A DNA stretch of 64,000 bases from Catellatospora vulcania. GTDB lineage: Bacteria; Actinomycetota; Actinomycetes; Mycobacteriales; Micromonosporaceae. The translations under genes were made by a program, and so were the position numbers. The notes beneath the pieces were generated by a model. The model searched no databases. It had not been told where the DNA came from and was given only the letters and a program-made list of their open reading frames with translations. Positions 27,340-37,110 of this stretch are shown piece after piece (within the stretch, counting starts at the first letter, position 1; every line of letters begins with the position of its first letter). The stretch is from assembly GCF_009720385.1 (NCBI RefSeq), contig NZ_WARX01000001.1:186001-250000 (forward strand). Direction: 5' to 3'.

Positions 27340-29385
27340 ATGGCGGCCACACCCCAAGCACTGCAGGCACATCGCAATCGCGTGCCCGCGGAGCGGCGGC
27401 GGAATTTCGGTGTGTACGTCATCGCGATCACCGTGGCGGCGGCAGCCATCACGCTGCGTGACCTCGCCGGGCTGCCGGAGGTGCTGGCGCATGTCACCGT
27501 CGGCTTCTGGCTGCTGGCCGGGCTCGCCGTCGCGGGCGACGCGCTGCCCGTGACGCTGCCCGGCCGGTGGAACACCTCGGCGATCTACCCGTCCATCTGT
27601 TTCACGTTCGCCATAATGATCGACTCCGGCCTCGCGGCCGCGGTGGTGGTGCAGGGCCTGGCGGTGGCGGTGGCCTCGCTGCGGCTGCGGCACGCGCTGT
27701 GGCGGGCCGTGTTCAACCTCGGCCAGTACACGCTGGCCTTCGGGTTCGCGTACGCGGTGCTGCACCTGTTCAGCGGCGACAACCCGCCCGGACTGCTCGC
27801 GCTGGCCGCCGCGGCGGCGACCTGGTTCGCGGTGAAGTACCTGACCACGGCGACCGCGATCTGGCTGCGCGACGGCGGCTCGCTGCTGCCGATCATCATG
27901 GGCCCGCTGGCCAACGAGGCGCTCAGCACCGGCGCGCTGCTGATGCTGGGCCCGGTCATCGCCGCGCAGACCGAGGTCGCCCCGGAACTGGTGCTGGCCC
28001 TGATCCTGCCGCTGCTGGCAGTGCGCCGGCTGTCCATCATCACCGCCGAGCAGAACCACCTGGCCAACATCGACACCCTCACCGGCCTGGCCAACCGCAA
28101 GGCGCTGATCGGCGAGGTGTCCGCCGCGGTCGCCGGCCACGCCCAGCGCGCCGTGCAGGGCGATCCGCGCAGCCGCTTCGGCCTGCTGCTGCTCGACCTG
28201 GACCGGTTCAAGCACGTCAACGACTCGCTCGGGCACGAAGTGGGGGACCGGCTGCTGATCGCGGTCGGCGACCGGCTCGACCGGCTGGTGCGCCCCGGCG
28301 ACCTGGTCGCGCGGCTGGGCGGCGACGAGTTCGCCGTCGTGGCGAAGCGCCTCGACAGCCCTGAGCAGGCACGGGAGCTGGCCGAGCAGATCGAGCAGGC
28401 GCTGACCGCCCCGGTCGTGCTGGACGGCCTGCCGCTCGACGTCGGCGGCTCCATCGGCATCGCCCTCTACCCCGACCACGGCACCAACTTCGCCACCCTG
28501 CTGCGCCACGCCGACGTCGCCATGTACACGGCCAAGCACGACGGCGACGGCGTCGCCGTCTACAGCCCCGAAGCCGACCAGAACTCCCCGCAGCGGCTCA
28601 GCCTGCTCGCCGACCTGCGCACCATGCTCAGCCAGCCGGACCGGGGCGGGCTGCGGCTGTTCTACCAGCCCCAGGTGGAGATCGCGACCGGCGAGGTCGT
28701 CGGCGTGGAGGCGCTGCTGCGCTGGCAGCACCCGACCCGCGGCCCGGTCAGCCCCGACGAGCTGATCCGGGTGGCCGAGCCCAGCTCCGTGATGCGCCTG
28801 CTGACGCGGTGGGTGGTCGAGGAAGCGGTGATCCAGCTCGCCAAGTGGTCCGCGTCGGGCCTGCAGGTGCGTATGGCGGTCAACGTCAGCGTGCGCGACC
28901 TGCACACCGGCGCGATCGTCGAGCAGATCGAGGAGCTGCTGGCGCGGTACGACGTGGAGCCGTACCGGCTGCAGCTGGAGATCACCGAGAGCGCGCTGAT
29001 GGCCGACCCGCACCGGGTGCTGGCCACGCTGACCCGGCTGCAACTGCTCGGCGTCGGCATCGCGCTGGACGACTTCGGCACCGGCTACTCGTCCCTGCAG
29101 CACCTGCGCCGGCTCCCGCTGTCCGAGGTGAAGATCGACCGGTCGTTCGTGATGGCCATGGCCGACGACCCGGACGACCTGGTGATCGTACGGTCGATCA
29201 TCGAGCTGGCCGGGGCGCTCGGCCTGCGCGTGGTCGCCGAGGGCGTCGAGGATGAGCGCGCCTGGCGCCTGCTCCAGTCCGCCGGCTGCGAGGTCGCCCA
29301 GGGCTGGTTCTACGCCCGGCCGCTGCCCCCCGACGAGCTCGCCGACTGGCTCGCCCGCACCACCCTGCCGGCCCGCAGCGCCTGA
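27340..29385 (+). CDS. membrane GGDEF-EAL cyclic-di-GMP enzyme
   Basis: A 681-residue protein: six or seven membrane helices (about 20-225), then GGDEF (about 240-400) and EAL (about 420-670). GGDEF is intact at about 327-331 (ARLGGDEFAVV), with an RPGD inhibitory site five residues before it. The EAL domain keeps all the expected metal/catalytic residues: EALLRW (about 457), VNVSVRDL, QLEITES, DDFGTGYSSL, KIDRSFV and VAEGVED. It could therefore both make and break c-di-GMP. The ATG is preferred to a GTG six bases upstream because of GGAAGG spacing. It may respond to a signal through its membrane domain. Confidence 0.92.
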   Translation: MAATPQALQAHRNRVPAERRRNFGVYVIAITVAAAAITLRDLAGLPEVLAHVTVGFWLLAGLAVAGDALPVTLPGRWNTSAIYPSICFTFAIMIDSGLAAAVVVQGLAVAVASLRLRHALWRAVFNLGQYTLAFGFAYAVLHLFSGDNPPGLLALAAAAATWFAVKYLTTATAIWLRDGGSLLPIIMGPLANEALSTGALLMLGPVIAAQTEVAPELVLALILPLLAVRRLSIITAEQNHLANIDTLTGLANRKALIGEVSAAVAGHAQRAVQGDPRSRFGLLLLDLDRFKHVNDSLGHEVGDRLLIAVGDRLDRLVRPGDLVARLGGDEFAVVAKRLDSPEQARELAEQIEQALTAPVVLDGLPLDVGGSIGIALYPDHGTNFATLLRHADVAMYTAKHDGDGVAVYSPEADQNSPQRLSLLADLRTMLSQPDRGGLRLFYQPQVEIATGEVVGVEALLRWQHPTRGPVSPDELIRVAEPSSVMRLLTRWVVEEAVIQLAKWSASGLQVRMAVNVSVRDLHTGAIVEQIEELLARYDVEPYRLQLEITESALMADPHRVLATLTRLQLLGVGIALDDFGTGYSSLQHLRRLPLSEVKIDRSFVMAMADDPDDLVIVRSIIELAGALGLRVVAEGVEDERAWRLLQSAGCEVAQGWFYARPLPPDELADWLARTTLPARSA

Positions 29386-29400
29386 GAGCCGCGGGCCCGG

Positions 29401-29500
29401 CGGCCAACCGCTGCCGCTTGGGCCGACCGCTTGCGGCTCCGGCCACCCGCTCTCGGCTCCGGCCACCCGCTTGTGGCTCCCGCCACCCGCGCTCGGGTCC
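29401..29500. repeat. five degenerate 20-bp tandem repeats
   Basis: Units begin at 29401, 29421, 29441, 29461 and 29481, with consensus GGCCACCCGCTTGCGGCTCC. The third and fourth differ at three bases. This is the first half of the 337-base gap between the GGDEF-EAL gene and gatC, which also holds a palindrome; the rest (29564-29722) probably contains the gatC promoter. Confidence 0.75.
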
Positions 29501-29523
29501 GGCCGCGGCATTCGCGCACGGGT

Positions 29524-29563
29524 CCACAACTTCTGGGTTGTGCCCACAACCCAGAAGTTGTGG
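29524..29563. terminator. perfect 19-bp palindrome
   Basis: Two exactly complementary 19-base arms separated by CC; the right arm is CACAACCCAGAAGTTGTGG. Located between codirectional genes, downstream of the GGDEF-EAL gene. A terminator is likely; an operator is possible. Confidence 0.6.
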
Positions 29564-29722
29564 AGCCGCCGCGAGCATCCCTGTCCGGACCGAGGGCCGT
29601 TCCCGGCGGGACGCAGGGGCGCTGCGAAAGACGCCACGGGTGACAAATAGACTCGCTACGGGCGCGGAGCGTGTGCCACCCTTCGCGCTGTCCGAGTTCG
29701 CCGCTACGTCTAGGGGGCAGTC

Positions 29723-30022
29723 ATGGCCGCCATCTCCCGCGAAGAGGTCGCGCATCTCGCGCGCCTGTCGCGGCTCGCCGTCACCGAACAGGAGCTGGAC
29801 CGGTTCGCGGGCCAGCTGGATGTGATCCTGCAGTCGGTGGCGCGGGTCGGTGAGGTCGCCGCGGACGACATCCCGCCGACGTCGCACTCGGTGCCGCTGG
29901 TCAACGTGCTGCGCGAGGACGTCATCGTGCCCGGCCTGACCCGGGACGAGGCGCTGTCGGGCGCCCCGGACAGCGCTGAGGACCGGTTCCGCGTACCCCA
30001 GATCCTTGCGGATGAGGAGTGA
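29723..30022 (+). CDS. gatC: Asp/Glu-tRNA amidotransferase subunit C
   Basis: A 99-residue GatC, which holds GatA and GatB together in the transamidosome. It starts [18 protein letters not shown] and has LRED (about 73) and the C-terminal FRVPQIL that are diagnostic. AGGGGGC precedes the ATG. gatA follows with a start within a few bases of its stop, so they are one transcript. Confidence 0.95.
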   Translation: MAAISREEVAHLARLSRLAVTEQELDRFAGQLDVILQSVARVGEVAADDIPPTSHSVPLVNVLREDVIVPGLTRDEALSGAPDSAEDRFRVPQILADEE

Positions 30023-30027
30023 CCCCG

Positions 30028-31503
30028 ATGAGTGATCTGATCAAGCTGACCGCGGCCGACCTGGCGGGGAAGATCGCCGCCGGGGACGTGTCCGCGGAGG
30101 AGGTCACCCGCGCCCACCTGGACCGCATCGCCGAGGTCGACGGCCGGGTGCACGCGTTCCTGCACGTCGACGACTCGGGCGCGGTCGAGGCCGCGCGGGC
30201 CGTCGACGCCAAGCGTGCCGCCGGCGAGAAGCTCGGGCCGCTGGCCGGCGTGCCGATCGCGATCAAGGACGTCATCGCGACCAAGGGCATCCCCACCACC
30301 GCCGCCTCGAAGATCCTCGAAGGCTGGCGGCCGCCGTACGACGCGACGGTGATGACCCGCATCCGCGACGCGGGCATGGTCATGCTCGGCAAGACCAACA
30401 TGGACGAGTTCGCGATGGGCTCCTCCACCGAGTACTCGGCCTACGGCCCGACGTACAACCCGTGGGACCTGACCCGCATCCCGGGTGGCTCCGGCGGCGG
30501 CTCGGCGGCGGCGGTCGCCGGGTACGAGGCCCCGCTGGCCATCGGCACCGACACCGGCGGTTCGATCCGCCAGCCCGGCGCGGTCACCGGCACCGTCGGC
30601 GCGAAGCCGACCTACGGCGGCACCTCCCGCTACGGCCTGATCGCGTTCTCCTCGTCGCTGGACACGCCCGGCCCGGTCGCGCGCACCGTGCTGGACACCG
30701 CCCTGCTGCACCAGGTGATCGCCGGGCACGACCCGCGCGACTCCACCTCGATCCCGCTGCCCGTGCCGGACGTCGTCGCCGCCGCCCGCCAGGGCGCCTC
30801 CGGTGACCTCACCGGGGTGCGCGTCGGCCTGGTCAAGGAGTTCTCCGGCGAGGGCGCGGAGCCCGGCGTCATGGCCGTCTTCCGCGACACCGTGGAGGCG
30901 CTGACCAAGCTGGGCGCCGAGGTCGTCGAGATCTCCTGCCCGCACTTCCAGTACGCGCTGCCGGCCTACTACCTGATCGCGCCGAGCGAGTGCTCGTCGA
31001 ACCTGGCCCGGTTCGACTCGGTGCGCTTCGGCCTGCGCGTCGGCGACGACGGCCGCAACTCGCTCGAGGACGTCATGTCGCTGACCCGCGAGGCGGGCTT
31101 CGGCGACGAGGTCAAGCGCCGCATCATCATCGGCACGTACGCGCTGTCGTCGGGCTACTACGACGCCTACTACGGCCAGGCGCAGAAGGTGCGCACGCTC
31201 ATCACGCGCGACTTCACGTCCGCGTTCGAGCAGGTCGACGTGCTGGTCTCGCCGACCACCCCGTTCACCGCGTTCGAGCTGGGCGCGCGCACCGCCGACC
31301 CGTACCAGATGTACCTGGCGGACCTGTACACGATCCCGACGAACCTCTACGGCGGCCCGGCCATCTCGGTGCCGGCCGGCCTGTCCGAGGGGCTGCCGGT
31401 GGGTCTGCAGATCATGGCCCCGACCATGGCCGACGACCGGATGTACCGGATCGCCGCCGCGGTCGAGTCGACGGTGGGCACGTTCGCCCCGCCCGCGCTC
31501 TGA
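30028..31503 (+). CDS. gatA: Asp/Glu-tRNA amidotransferase subunit A
   Basis: A 491-residue amidase that releases ammonia from glutamine for tRNA amidation. [10 protein letters not shown] carries the catalytic lysine, [14 protein letters not shown] is the amidase signature, and [14 protein letters not shown] contains the nucleophile serine. The ATG is preferred over a GTG nine bases upstream (which overlaps the gatC stop) because GAGGAG is eight bases before it. It ends at a strong hairpin facing the convergent aquaporin gene. gatB lies about 1.1 kb downstream. Confidence 0.96.
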   Translation: MSDLIKLTAADLAGKIAAGDVSAEEVTRAHLDRIAEVDGRVHAFLHVDDSGAVEAARAVDAKRAAGEKLGPLAGVPIAIKDVIATKGIPTTAASKILEGWRPPYDATVMTRIRDAGMVMLGKTNMDEFAMGSSTEYSAYGPTYNPWDLTRIPGGSGGGSAAAVAGYEAPLAIGTDTGGSIRQPGAVTGTVGAKPTYGGTSRYGLIAFSSSLDTPGPVARTVLDTALLHQVIAGHDPRDSTSIPLPVPDVVAAARQGASGDLTGVRVGLVKEFSGEGAEPGVMAVFRDTVEALTKLGAEVVEISCPHFQYALPAYYLIAPSECSSNLARFDSVRFGLRVGDDGRNSLEDVMSLTREAGFGDEVKRRIIIGTYALSSGYYDAYYGQAQKVRTLITRDFTSAFEQVDVLVSPTTPFTAFELGARTADPYQMYLADLYTIPTNLYGGPAISVPAGLSEGLPVGLQIMAPTMADDRMYRIAAAVESTVGTFAPPAL

Positions 31504-31518
31504 CGGTCTGACGCGAGG

Positions 31519-31553
31519 CGGCGTCCCCCTCCCGGCCGGGGAGGGGGACGCCG
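31519..31553. terminator. gatCA terminator hairpin
   Basis: A 15-bp perfect stem with left arm CGGCGTCCCCCTCCC and loop GGCCG, 15 bases after the gatA stop, followed by CTTTCTC. It may also serve the convergent aquaporin gene. Confidence 0.8.
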
Positions 31554-31623
31554 CTTTCTCATTGCCTGAGGAGTGGGTCCGGGTCAGGGCACGGGCCGCG
31601 CCACGGAGCCGGCGGACCGGGCG

Positions 31624-32289
31624 TCAGGAGGCGGCCCCCTTCAAGCGGGGGTAGAGCAGGCCCGCGAGGACCGCGCCGATGGCGCCGGAGACGGCGAACA
31701 CCCAGATGTCGGACCAGTCCGACGCGCCGCCCGCCAGGGTCAGCGCGAGTTCGGGCCCGAAGGTGCGGGCGAAGTTGAGCGACGCGCTGGTGACCGCCGC
31801 GATGGCAAGCGTGCCACCGGCGTACGCCAGGCCGAGGCTGATGCCCGAACGCTCGCCGTCGCCGACCGCGAACATGACGCAGGCGATGACGAACACGGCC
31901 AGCGCCTCGGCGACGATCGCCGCGACCAGGCCCTTGCCGGAGCTCGCCGCCTCGGACAGGCGGTTCGCGCCGAGCCCGGCGGCGACGCCGTTCTCGCCGT
32001 AGCACAGCCACATGAGCAGGCCGCCGACGAAACCGCCGACCAGTTGTGCGGCGATGATCAGAGCGCCGCCGACCCAGTCCACGCTGCCGCGGACCGCGGC
32101 GGCGAGGGTGAGCCAGGGGTTGAAGTGACCGCCGAAGATCCAGGCGGCGGCGGCCGCGGCGATCATCAGGCCGACCGCGCCGGCGAGCAGCGGACCGCCG
32201 CCGACGAGCAGTGCGCCGACACCGAAGAAGACCAGCACTGCGGTGCCGAGCGCCTCGGCGGTGAGGCGGGACAGCGTTGCGGAACCCAT
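31624..32289 (-). CDS. MIP/aquaporin family channel with atypical NPA motifs
   Basis: About 221 residues with six membrane helices and two half-helices, the aquaporin layout. The two pore motifs are altered: the first reads GGHFNPWLTLA (NPW in place of NPA) and the second ASLNFARTFGPEL (NFA in place of NPA), though both Asn and the Arg of the selectivity filter remain. Solute could be water, glycerol or another small molecule. Two adjacent ATGs are possible; this one has better spacing to GGGAGG. Its promoter region faces that of gatB. Confidence 0.82.
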   Translation of the reverse strand: MGSATLSRLTAEALGTAVLVFFGVGALLVGGGPLLAGAVGLMIAAAAAAWIFGGHFNPWLTLAAAVRGSVDWVGGALIIAAQLVGGFVGGLLMWLCYGENGVAAGLGANRLSEAASSGKGLVAAIVAEALAVFVIACVMFAVGDGERSGISLGLAYAGGTLAIAAVTSASLNFARTFGPELALTLAGGASDWSDIWVFAVSGAIGAVLAGLLYPRLKGAAS

Positions 32290-32292
32290 CAT

Positions 32293-32610
32293 GCACCTCC
32301 CTGTGCATCGATGAGGGAAAGAACGCGACGCGGGGAACCGGCAGGCCGGATAGGGGTGGCCCGGTCGGTGCGTGTCCCGTTCTCAGGGTGCATTCAGGAT
32401 CGGGGCGGCGGTGATCAGCGCACAGCGACGAATGAATGAATGCAGGCTCACCCGATCGGTTCATGTTGTGACGTACGCCACTCGTTCTGTCATGATCGAT
32501 GCGTCCGGGGGCGGATAACCCGGTGTGAGCGGGGCCGGGCGGGCTACTAGGCTGGTGGTTGTTTTGTCCGGCGGCGTCTCGCACGCCCACGCCCAGCCTG
32601 GAGCGAGCAG
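32293..32610. other. divergent intergenic region, aquaporin/gatB
   Basis: About 318 bases holding the promoters of both genes. A short GAAT tandem (CGAATGAATGAATGC near 32430) is visible. I see no convincing operator, riboswitch or gene here. Confidence 0.5.
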
Positions 32611-34107
32611 ATGAGCACCAACGTGCTGCCCACCTACGACGACGTCATCTCGCGGTACGAGCCGGTCATCGGCCTGGAGACGCACGTCGAGCTGGGCACG
32701 GTCACCAAGATGTTCTGCGGCTGCCCGACCGACTTCGGCGGCGAGCCGAACACCCAGGTGTGCCCCGTCTGCCTGGGTCTGCCCGGCAGCCTCCCGGTGG
32801 CCAACCGCGCCGCGATCGAGGCGACCATCCGCATCGGGCTCGCGCTGAACTGCTCGATCGCCACCTGGTGCCGCTTCGCCCGCAAGAACTACTTCTACCC
32901 GGACATGCCGAAGAACTTCCAGATCAGCCAGTACGACGAGCCGCTGTGCACCGACGGCTACCTCGACGTCGAGATCGACGGCGAGACCGTGCGCATCGGC
33001 ATCGAGCGCGTGCACCTGGAGGAGGACACCGGCAAGACGCTGCACGTCGGCGGCGCCACCGGGCGCATCCACGGCGCGACCGAGTCGCTGGTCGACTACA
33101 ACCGGGCCGGCATCCCGCTCGTCGAGATCGTCACCAAGCCGGTGCCCGGCCTCGGCGCGCGCGCCCCCGAGATCGCCAAGGCGTACGTCGCCGAGCTGCG
33201 CGACATGATCCGCACGCTCGGCGTCTCCGACGTGCGCATGGAGCAGGGCTCGATGCGCTGCGACGTGAACACCTCGCTGAACCTGCCCGGCGCGGAGTGG
33301 GGCACCCGCACCGAGACCAAGAACGTCAACTCGCTGCGCAGCGTCGAGCGCGCGGTGCGCTCGGAGATGCTGCGCCAGGCCATGGTCCTCGACGGCGGCG
33401 GCGCCATCACCCAGGAGACCCGGCACTTCCACGAGGACACCGGCGACACCACGTCCGGCCGGTCCAAGGAGACCGCGACCGACTACCGCTACTTCCCCGA
33501 GCCCGACCTGGTGCCGCTCGCGCCCGAGCCGGCGTGGGTGGCCAAGCTCAAGGCCGCGCTGCCGGAGCTGCCGAGCGCGCACCGGGCCCGGCTGAAGACC
33601 GACTGGAACCTGTCCGACCTGGACATGCAGTCCATCCTCAACGCGGGCGCGGTCAGCCTGATCGAGCGCACCGTCGCCGCGGGCGCGTCGCCGGAGGCGG
33701 CCCGCAAGTGGTGGCTGGGCGAGCTGTCGCGCCGCGCCAACGCCGAGGGCGTCGAGCTGGAGGCCGTCGGCGCCACCCCGGAGCAGGTCGCGAAGCTGCA
33801 GGTGATGGTCGAGTCGGGCAAGCTGACCGACAAGCTGGCCCGCCAGGTGCTGGAGGGCGTGCTGGCCGGCGAGGGCGACCCGGAGCAGATCATGGCCGCC
33901 CGTGGGCTGGAGGTCGTCTCCGACACCGGTGCGCTGACCGCCGCCATCGACGAGGCCATCGCCGCCAACCCCGCGGTCGCCGAGAAGATCCGCGGCGGCA
34001 ACCAGGCCGCCGCCGGTGTCATCATCGGCGCGGTCATGAAGACCACCAAGGGCCAGGCCGACGCCAAGACCGTCCGCGAACTGGTCCTGGCCCGCCTGGC
34101 TAGCTGA
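32611..34107 (+). CDS. gatB: Asp/Glu-tRNA amidotransferase subunit B
   Basis: A 498-residue subunit that binds tRNA and phosphorylates the misacylated Glu or Asp before amidation. ETHVEL, the zinc cysteines in [10 protein letters not shown] and CPVCLGLPG, and [15 protein letters not shown] are diagnostic. The helical and YqeY-like C-terminal domains (about 300-498) are complete. GGAG stands eight bases before the ATG. It is separated from gatCA by the aquaporin gene and has its own promoter; a family-B palindrome follows. Confidence 0.97.
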   Translation: MSTNVLPTYDDVISRYEPVIGLETHVELGTVTKMFCGCPTDFGGEPNTQVCPVCLGLPGSLPVANRAAIEATIRIGLALNCSIATWCRFARKNYFYPDMPKNFQISQYDEPLCTDGYLDVEIDGETVRIGIERVHLEEDTGKTLHVGGATGRIHGATESLVDYNRAGIPLVEIVTKPVPGLGARAPEIAKAYVAELRDMIRTLGVSDVRMEQGSMRCDVNTSLNLPGAEWGTRTETKNVNSLRSVERAVRSEMLRQAMVLDGGGAITQETRHFHEDTGDTTSGRSKETATDYRYFPEPDLVPLAPEPAWVAKLKAALPELPSAHRARLKTDWNLSDLDMQSILNAGAVSLIERTVAAGASPEAARKWWLGELSRRANAEGVELEAVGATPEQVAKLQVMVESGKLTDKLARQVLEGVLAGEGDPEQIMAARGLEVVSDTGALTAAIDEAIAANPAVAEKIRGGNQAAAGVIIGAVMKTTKGQADAKTVRELVLARLAS

Positions 34108-34144
34108 CCGGTCCGCCGGTCACGCGGGACGCCCTGCCTTTTCC

Positions 34145-34209
34145 ATAGACGCTGGCCTATTACATCGAGTTCGATCTTCGAATAATCGATGTAATAGGCC
34201 AGCGTCTAT
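34145..34209. repeat. family-B 65-bp palindrome, copy 3
   Basis: A perfect 24-bp stem (34145-34168 and 34186-34209) with loop GTTCGATCTTCGAATAA. Its inner stem half TACATCGA is different from the other copies but is matched by TCGATGTA on the other arm. TTTTT follows the right arm. It lies between the convergent gatB and metallophosphoesterase genes. Confidence 0.88.
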
Positions 34210-34274
34210 TTTTGGCGGGTGGGGTCGCCGCGGGGAGGTCGCCTCAGGCTGAGGGCAGGCTGAGGGTCAGCGGG

Positions 34275-35858
34275 TCAGCGGGTGCGGGAGGGGGTCGGGC
34301 GGGGCGACGTGCCCGGGGCGGCTGACTGGCCCGGTGGGGTGTCGTCGACGACGTGGCGCGACAGGGCGACCTCGGCCAGGCCGGTGCCGCCGACGGTGAT
34401 GTCGTCGTACGCCATCAGCGCCCGGTTGTCGTCGAAGTAGAGCACCGACATCGTCAGCGGCGTGGGCGTCTCGCCCTCCAGTCCGCGCAGCCCGGCCCCG
34501 CCGGTCGAACCCTGCACCATGAGCATGGTCTGGTCGTCGCCCAGCTTGCTGATCTCCCGGTGGTGCCGGTGCCCGGCCAGCACCAGCGGGGTGTACCCGG
34601 CCAGCGGCCCCGCGGACATCGGATCGTGCACCAGCGCCAGGTCGACGACCTCGTCCCGCTGCTTGGCTATGGTGTCGGCGAGCTGGTCCCCGACGTCGAT
34701 GACCCGTTCGACGGTCTGCTTCGAGTCGCCGGAGCCCGCCGGTTCCAGCCCCTTGTCGGGGGTGAAGCGCGGGTCGCCGATCCCGGCGATGCTCAGCCCG
34801 GCCACCCGTACCACCTTGTCGTCCAGCACGATCGCGTTCGGCTGGGCGGCGACAGCGGCCTGGGTCACGGCCGAGTCGTGGTTGCCGCGCACGAAGACGT
34901 ACGGCACCTTCAGCAGCGAGATCGACGCCACGAACGCCTTCTCCGGCTCGCTGCCCCAGTCGGTGATGTCGCCGGTGTCGACGACGACGTCGATGTGGAA
35001 GTTGTCCACCACGGTCCGGATCACGCCCCACGCGGCCGGGTTCAGGTGCAGGTCGGAGACGTGCAGCACGCGCAGCGTGTTGTCCTCGGGGGAGTAGACG
35101 GGAAGGTTCTGCACCGTGGCGTAGAGGCTGCCCACGTTCTGCACCAGCTTCTGCAGCTGGGCTGCGTACTCGTCGTACCGGTCGGCGATGCGCTGCGCGT
35201 TGCCGAGCACCGACGGCGCGTTGGCCAGCAGCCCCTCGTACCGCGGCTCGCGCAGCGCACCCGGGTTGAAGGTGCCGAACGCCGATCCGAACGCCGCCGC
35301 CATGATCGTGAGTGCGAGCCCGCCCGCCCAGGCGACCCGGCGCATCCGCCGGTACACCAGCGCGGACAGCAGCATCGCGCCGAGCACCGCGACCGCGGTG
35401 GCGCGCAGCACCAGCCGGGTGACCCCGGCGCGCACGTCGTCGACGGCGGTGCGGCTGGCCGCGGTGATGCCCGCCGGGTCGGTGATCAGCGCCTCGGTGC
35501 GGGCGCGGTCGAGCGCGTCCAGCCGCACCATCAGCCGGGCGGGGCCGTCGTGGCTGTCGAGCTGCAGTGAACCCAGCGGCGGCAGGATGATCTCGGTGTC
35601 GCCGTACCACGACGGGGTGACCGCCATCGTCGACCGGAACGGGCCGACGTCGACGCTGGTGCCGGCGGCCAGGTAGAGGCCGAGCGCGAGCCCGGTCAGC
35701 GACACGGCGAGCAGCCCGAGCGCGGAGCCGAACCGACGCCACGGCACCCGGCCGAACGCGTCCCACACCTGCACGGCACGCCCGCGCGGGGGCTCGCCGC
35801 CAGACCGGTCTGCCCCGCTGCGGCTCAGCGGCCGTGCCCACCGCGGCAACCGAGTCAT
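34275..35858 (-). CDS. membrane metallophosphoesterase
   Basis: A 527-residue protein with one membrane helix near 47-67 and two more near 158-205, then a calcineurin-like phosphoesterase domain (about 265-510). All metal-binding motifs are present: HVSDLHLN, DTGDITDWG, VRGNHDS and LAGHRHHRE. The segment between the first helices (about 70-155) is probably outside the cell; the domain's side of the membrane depends on topology. Substrate unknown. It ends toward gatB across a family-B palindrome, and its start lies 21 bases from the next gene's stop, so both minus-strand genes may be co-transcribed. Confidence 0.87.
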   Translation of the reverse strand: MTRLPRWARPLSRSGADRSGGEPPRGRAVQVWDAFGRVPWRRFGSALGLLAVSLTGLALGLYLAAGTSVDVGPFRSTMAVTPSWYGDTEIILPPLGSLQLDSHDGPARLMVRLDALDRARTEALITDPAGITAASRTAVDDVRAGVTRLVLRATAVAVLGAMLLSALVYRRMRRVAWAGGLALTIMAAAFGSAFGTFNPGALREPRYEGLLANAPSVLGNAQRIADRYDEYAAQLQKLVQNVGSLYATVQNLPVYSPEDNTLRVLHVSDLHLNPAAWGVIRTVVDNFHIDVVVDTGDITDWGSEPEKAFVASISLLKVPYVFVRGNHDSAVTQAAVAAQPNAIVLDDKVVRVAGLSIAGIGDPRFTPDKGLEPAGSGDSKQTVERVIDVGDQLADTIAKQRDEVVDLALVHDPMSAGPLAGYTPLVLAGHRHHREISKLGDDQTMLMVQGSTGGAGLRGLEGETPTPLTMSVLYFDDNRALMAYDDITVGGTGLAEVALSRHVVDDTPPGQSAAPGTSPRPTPSRTR

Positions 35859-35879
35859 CGCCCCATCATGCCCCGGGTG

Positions 35880-37007
35880 TCACGCGGGAGCGAGCGTGAC
35901 GGCCAGAATTCGATCATCGGTTTCGGCGGGTTCACCGCGGCCGTCGTGGTTGCTGGTGAGCACCCACACCGAGCCGTCCGGGGCGGTGTGCGCGTCGCGC
36001 AGGCGGCCGTACTCGCCGACGAGCGCCGCCGCCGGGGCCGCCCGCAGCGTGCCGTCGGCCTGCACCGGCACCAGCCACAGCCGCTCGCCGCGCAGGCAGG
36101 CGGCGACGAAGACGTCCCCGGCCATCGCCGCACCCGAACACGACGCCTCGTCGGTCGGCCACGCCACCACCGGGTCGACGTACTGCCCCTCGCCGGCCGC
36201 GCCCTCGACCTCGGGCCAGCCGTAGTTCTTCCCCGGCTCGATCCGGTTGACCTCGTCCCAGGTGTTCTGGCCGAACTCGGTCGCCCACAGGTGGCCGCCG
36301 GCGTCCCAGGCGATGCCCTGCACGTTGCGGTGCCCGTACGACCAGACCAGCGTGCCGTACGGGTTGCCGGGGGCAGGCTTGCCGTCGGGCGTCATGCGCA
36401 GGATCTTCCCGCCGAGGCTCTTCAGGTCCTGCGAGTTGCCCCGGGTCGCGGCGTCGCCGGTGGTCGCGTACAGGAAGCCGTCCGGCCCGAAGGCCAGCCG
36501 CCCGCCGTTGTGGATGCCCGAGATCGGAATGCCGGTGACGATCGGCTCCGGCCGTCCGCCGAGCTTCCAGCGCGCGATCCGGTTGTCGTCGCCCGCGGTG
36601 TAGTACAGGAACACCGTCTTGTCCTGCGCGTACTGCGGCGACACCGCGATGCCGAGCAGGCCGCCCTCGCCGCCGGAGTCCGCTTCGCGGATCGTCCCGA
36701 CCTCGGTGACGGTGAGCTTCCCGCCGGACGAGCCGGGGCCGACCTGCACGATCCGCCGCGAGTCGCGCTCGGTCACCAGCGCGCCGCCGTCGGGCAGGAA
36801 CGCCACCCCCCACGGCGCGCGCAGCCCGGTGGCCAGGGTCTTCACCTCGGCGGTACGCGGGCTGAAGGTCGCCGCGGCCGACGCCTGCGCGGCCGGCAGC
36901 GTCGGGGCCTGCGTGGCGATCGTCTCGGGCTCCTCGCTGCACCCGGCCGTGAAGGCGAACGCGGTCAGCGCCGCGATGATCCCGTTCCGTGCCCGGCGCG
37001 ACGACAT
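35880..37007 (-). CDS. PQQ-dependent sugar dehydrogenase-like lipoprotein
   Basis: A 375-residue six-bladed beta-propeller of the soluble glucose/aldose sugar dehydrogenase family. The signal sequence ends in lipobox FTAGC, so Cys23 is probably lipidated and the protein anchored outside. [36 protein letters not shown] and [12 protein letters not shown] are family landmarks, the last with the catalytic-type His. MSSRRARNG is chosen as start because it gives a normal signal peptide. Physiological substrate and cofactor are not proven. Confidence 0.88.
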   Translation of the reverse strand: MSSRRARNGIIAALTAFAFTAGCSEEPETIATQAPTLPAAQASAAATFSPRTAEVKTLATGLRAPWGVAFLPDGGALVTERDSRRIVQVGPGSSGGKLTVTEVGTIREADSGGEGGLLGIAVSPQYAQDKTVFLYYTAGDDNRIARWKLGGRPEPIVTGIPISGIHNGGRLAFGPDGFLYATTGDAATRGNSQDLKSLGGKILRMTPDGKPAPGNPYGTLVWSYGHRNVQGIAWDAGGHLWATEFGQNTWDEVNRIEPGKNYGWPEVEGAAGEGQYVDPVVAWPTDEASCSGAAMAGDVFVAACLRGERLWLVPVQADGTLRAAPAAALVGEYGRLRDAHTAPDGSVWVLTSNHDGRGEPAETDDRILAVTLAPA

Positions 37008-37110
37008 GCGAACGAGCCTATCTCCGTGCGCTGTGCTCAACTACTGCCTCGTTTCTCTCAACCCGCGCCCGCACATCCGCGTCGGGAAGGGCGACGGAAG
37101 GAGGAGCCGT

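Noticed and set aside
32460-32490. CRP-like site TGTGACGTACGCCAC upstream of gatB
   Set aside because: The half-sites are spaced by eight rather than six bases and only one side is a good match.
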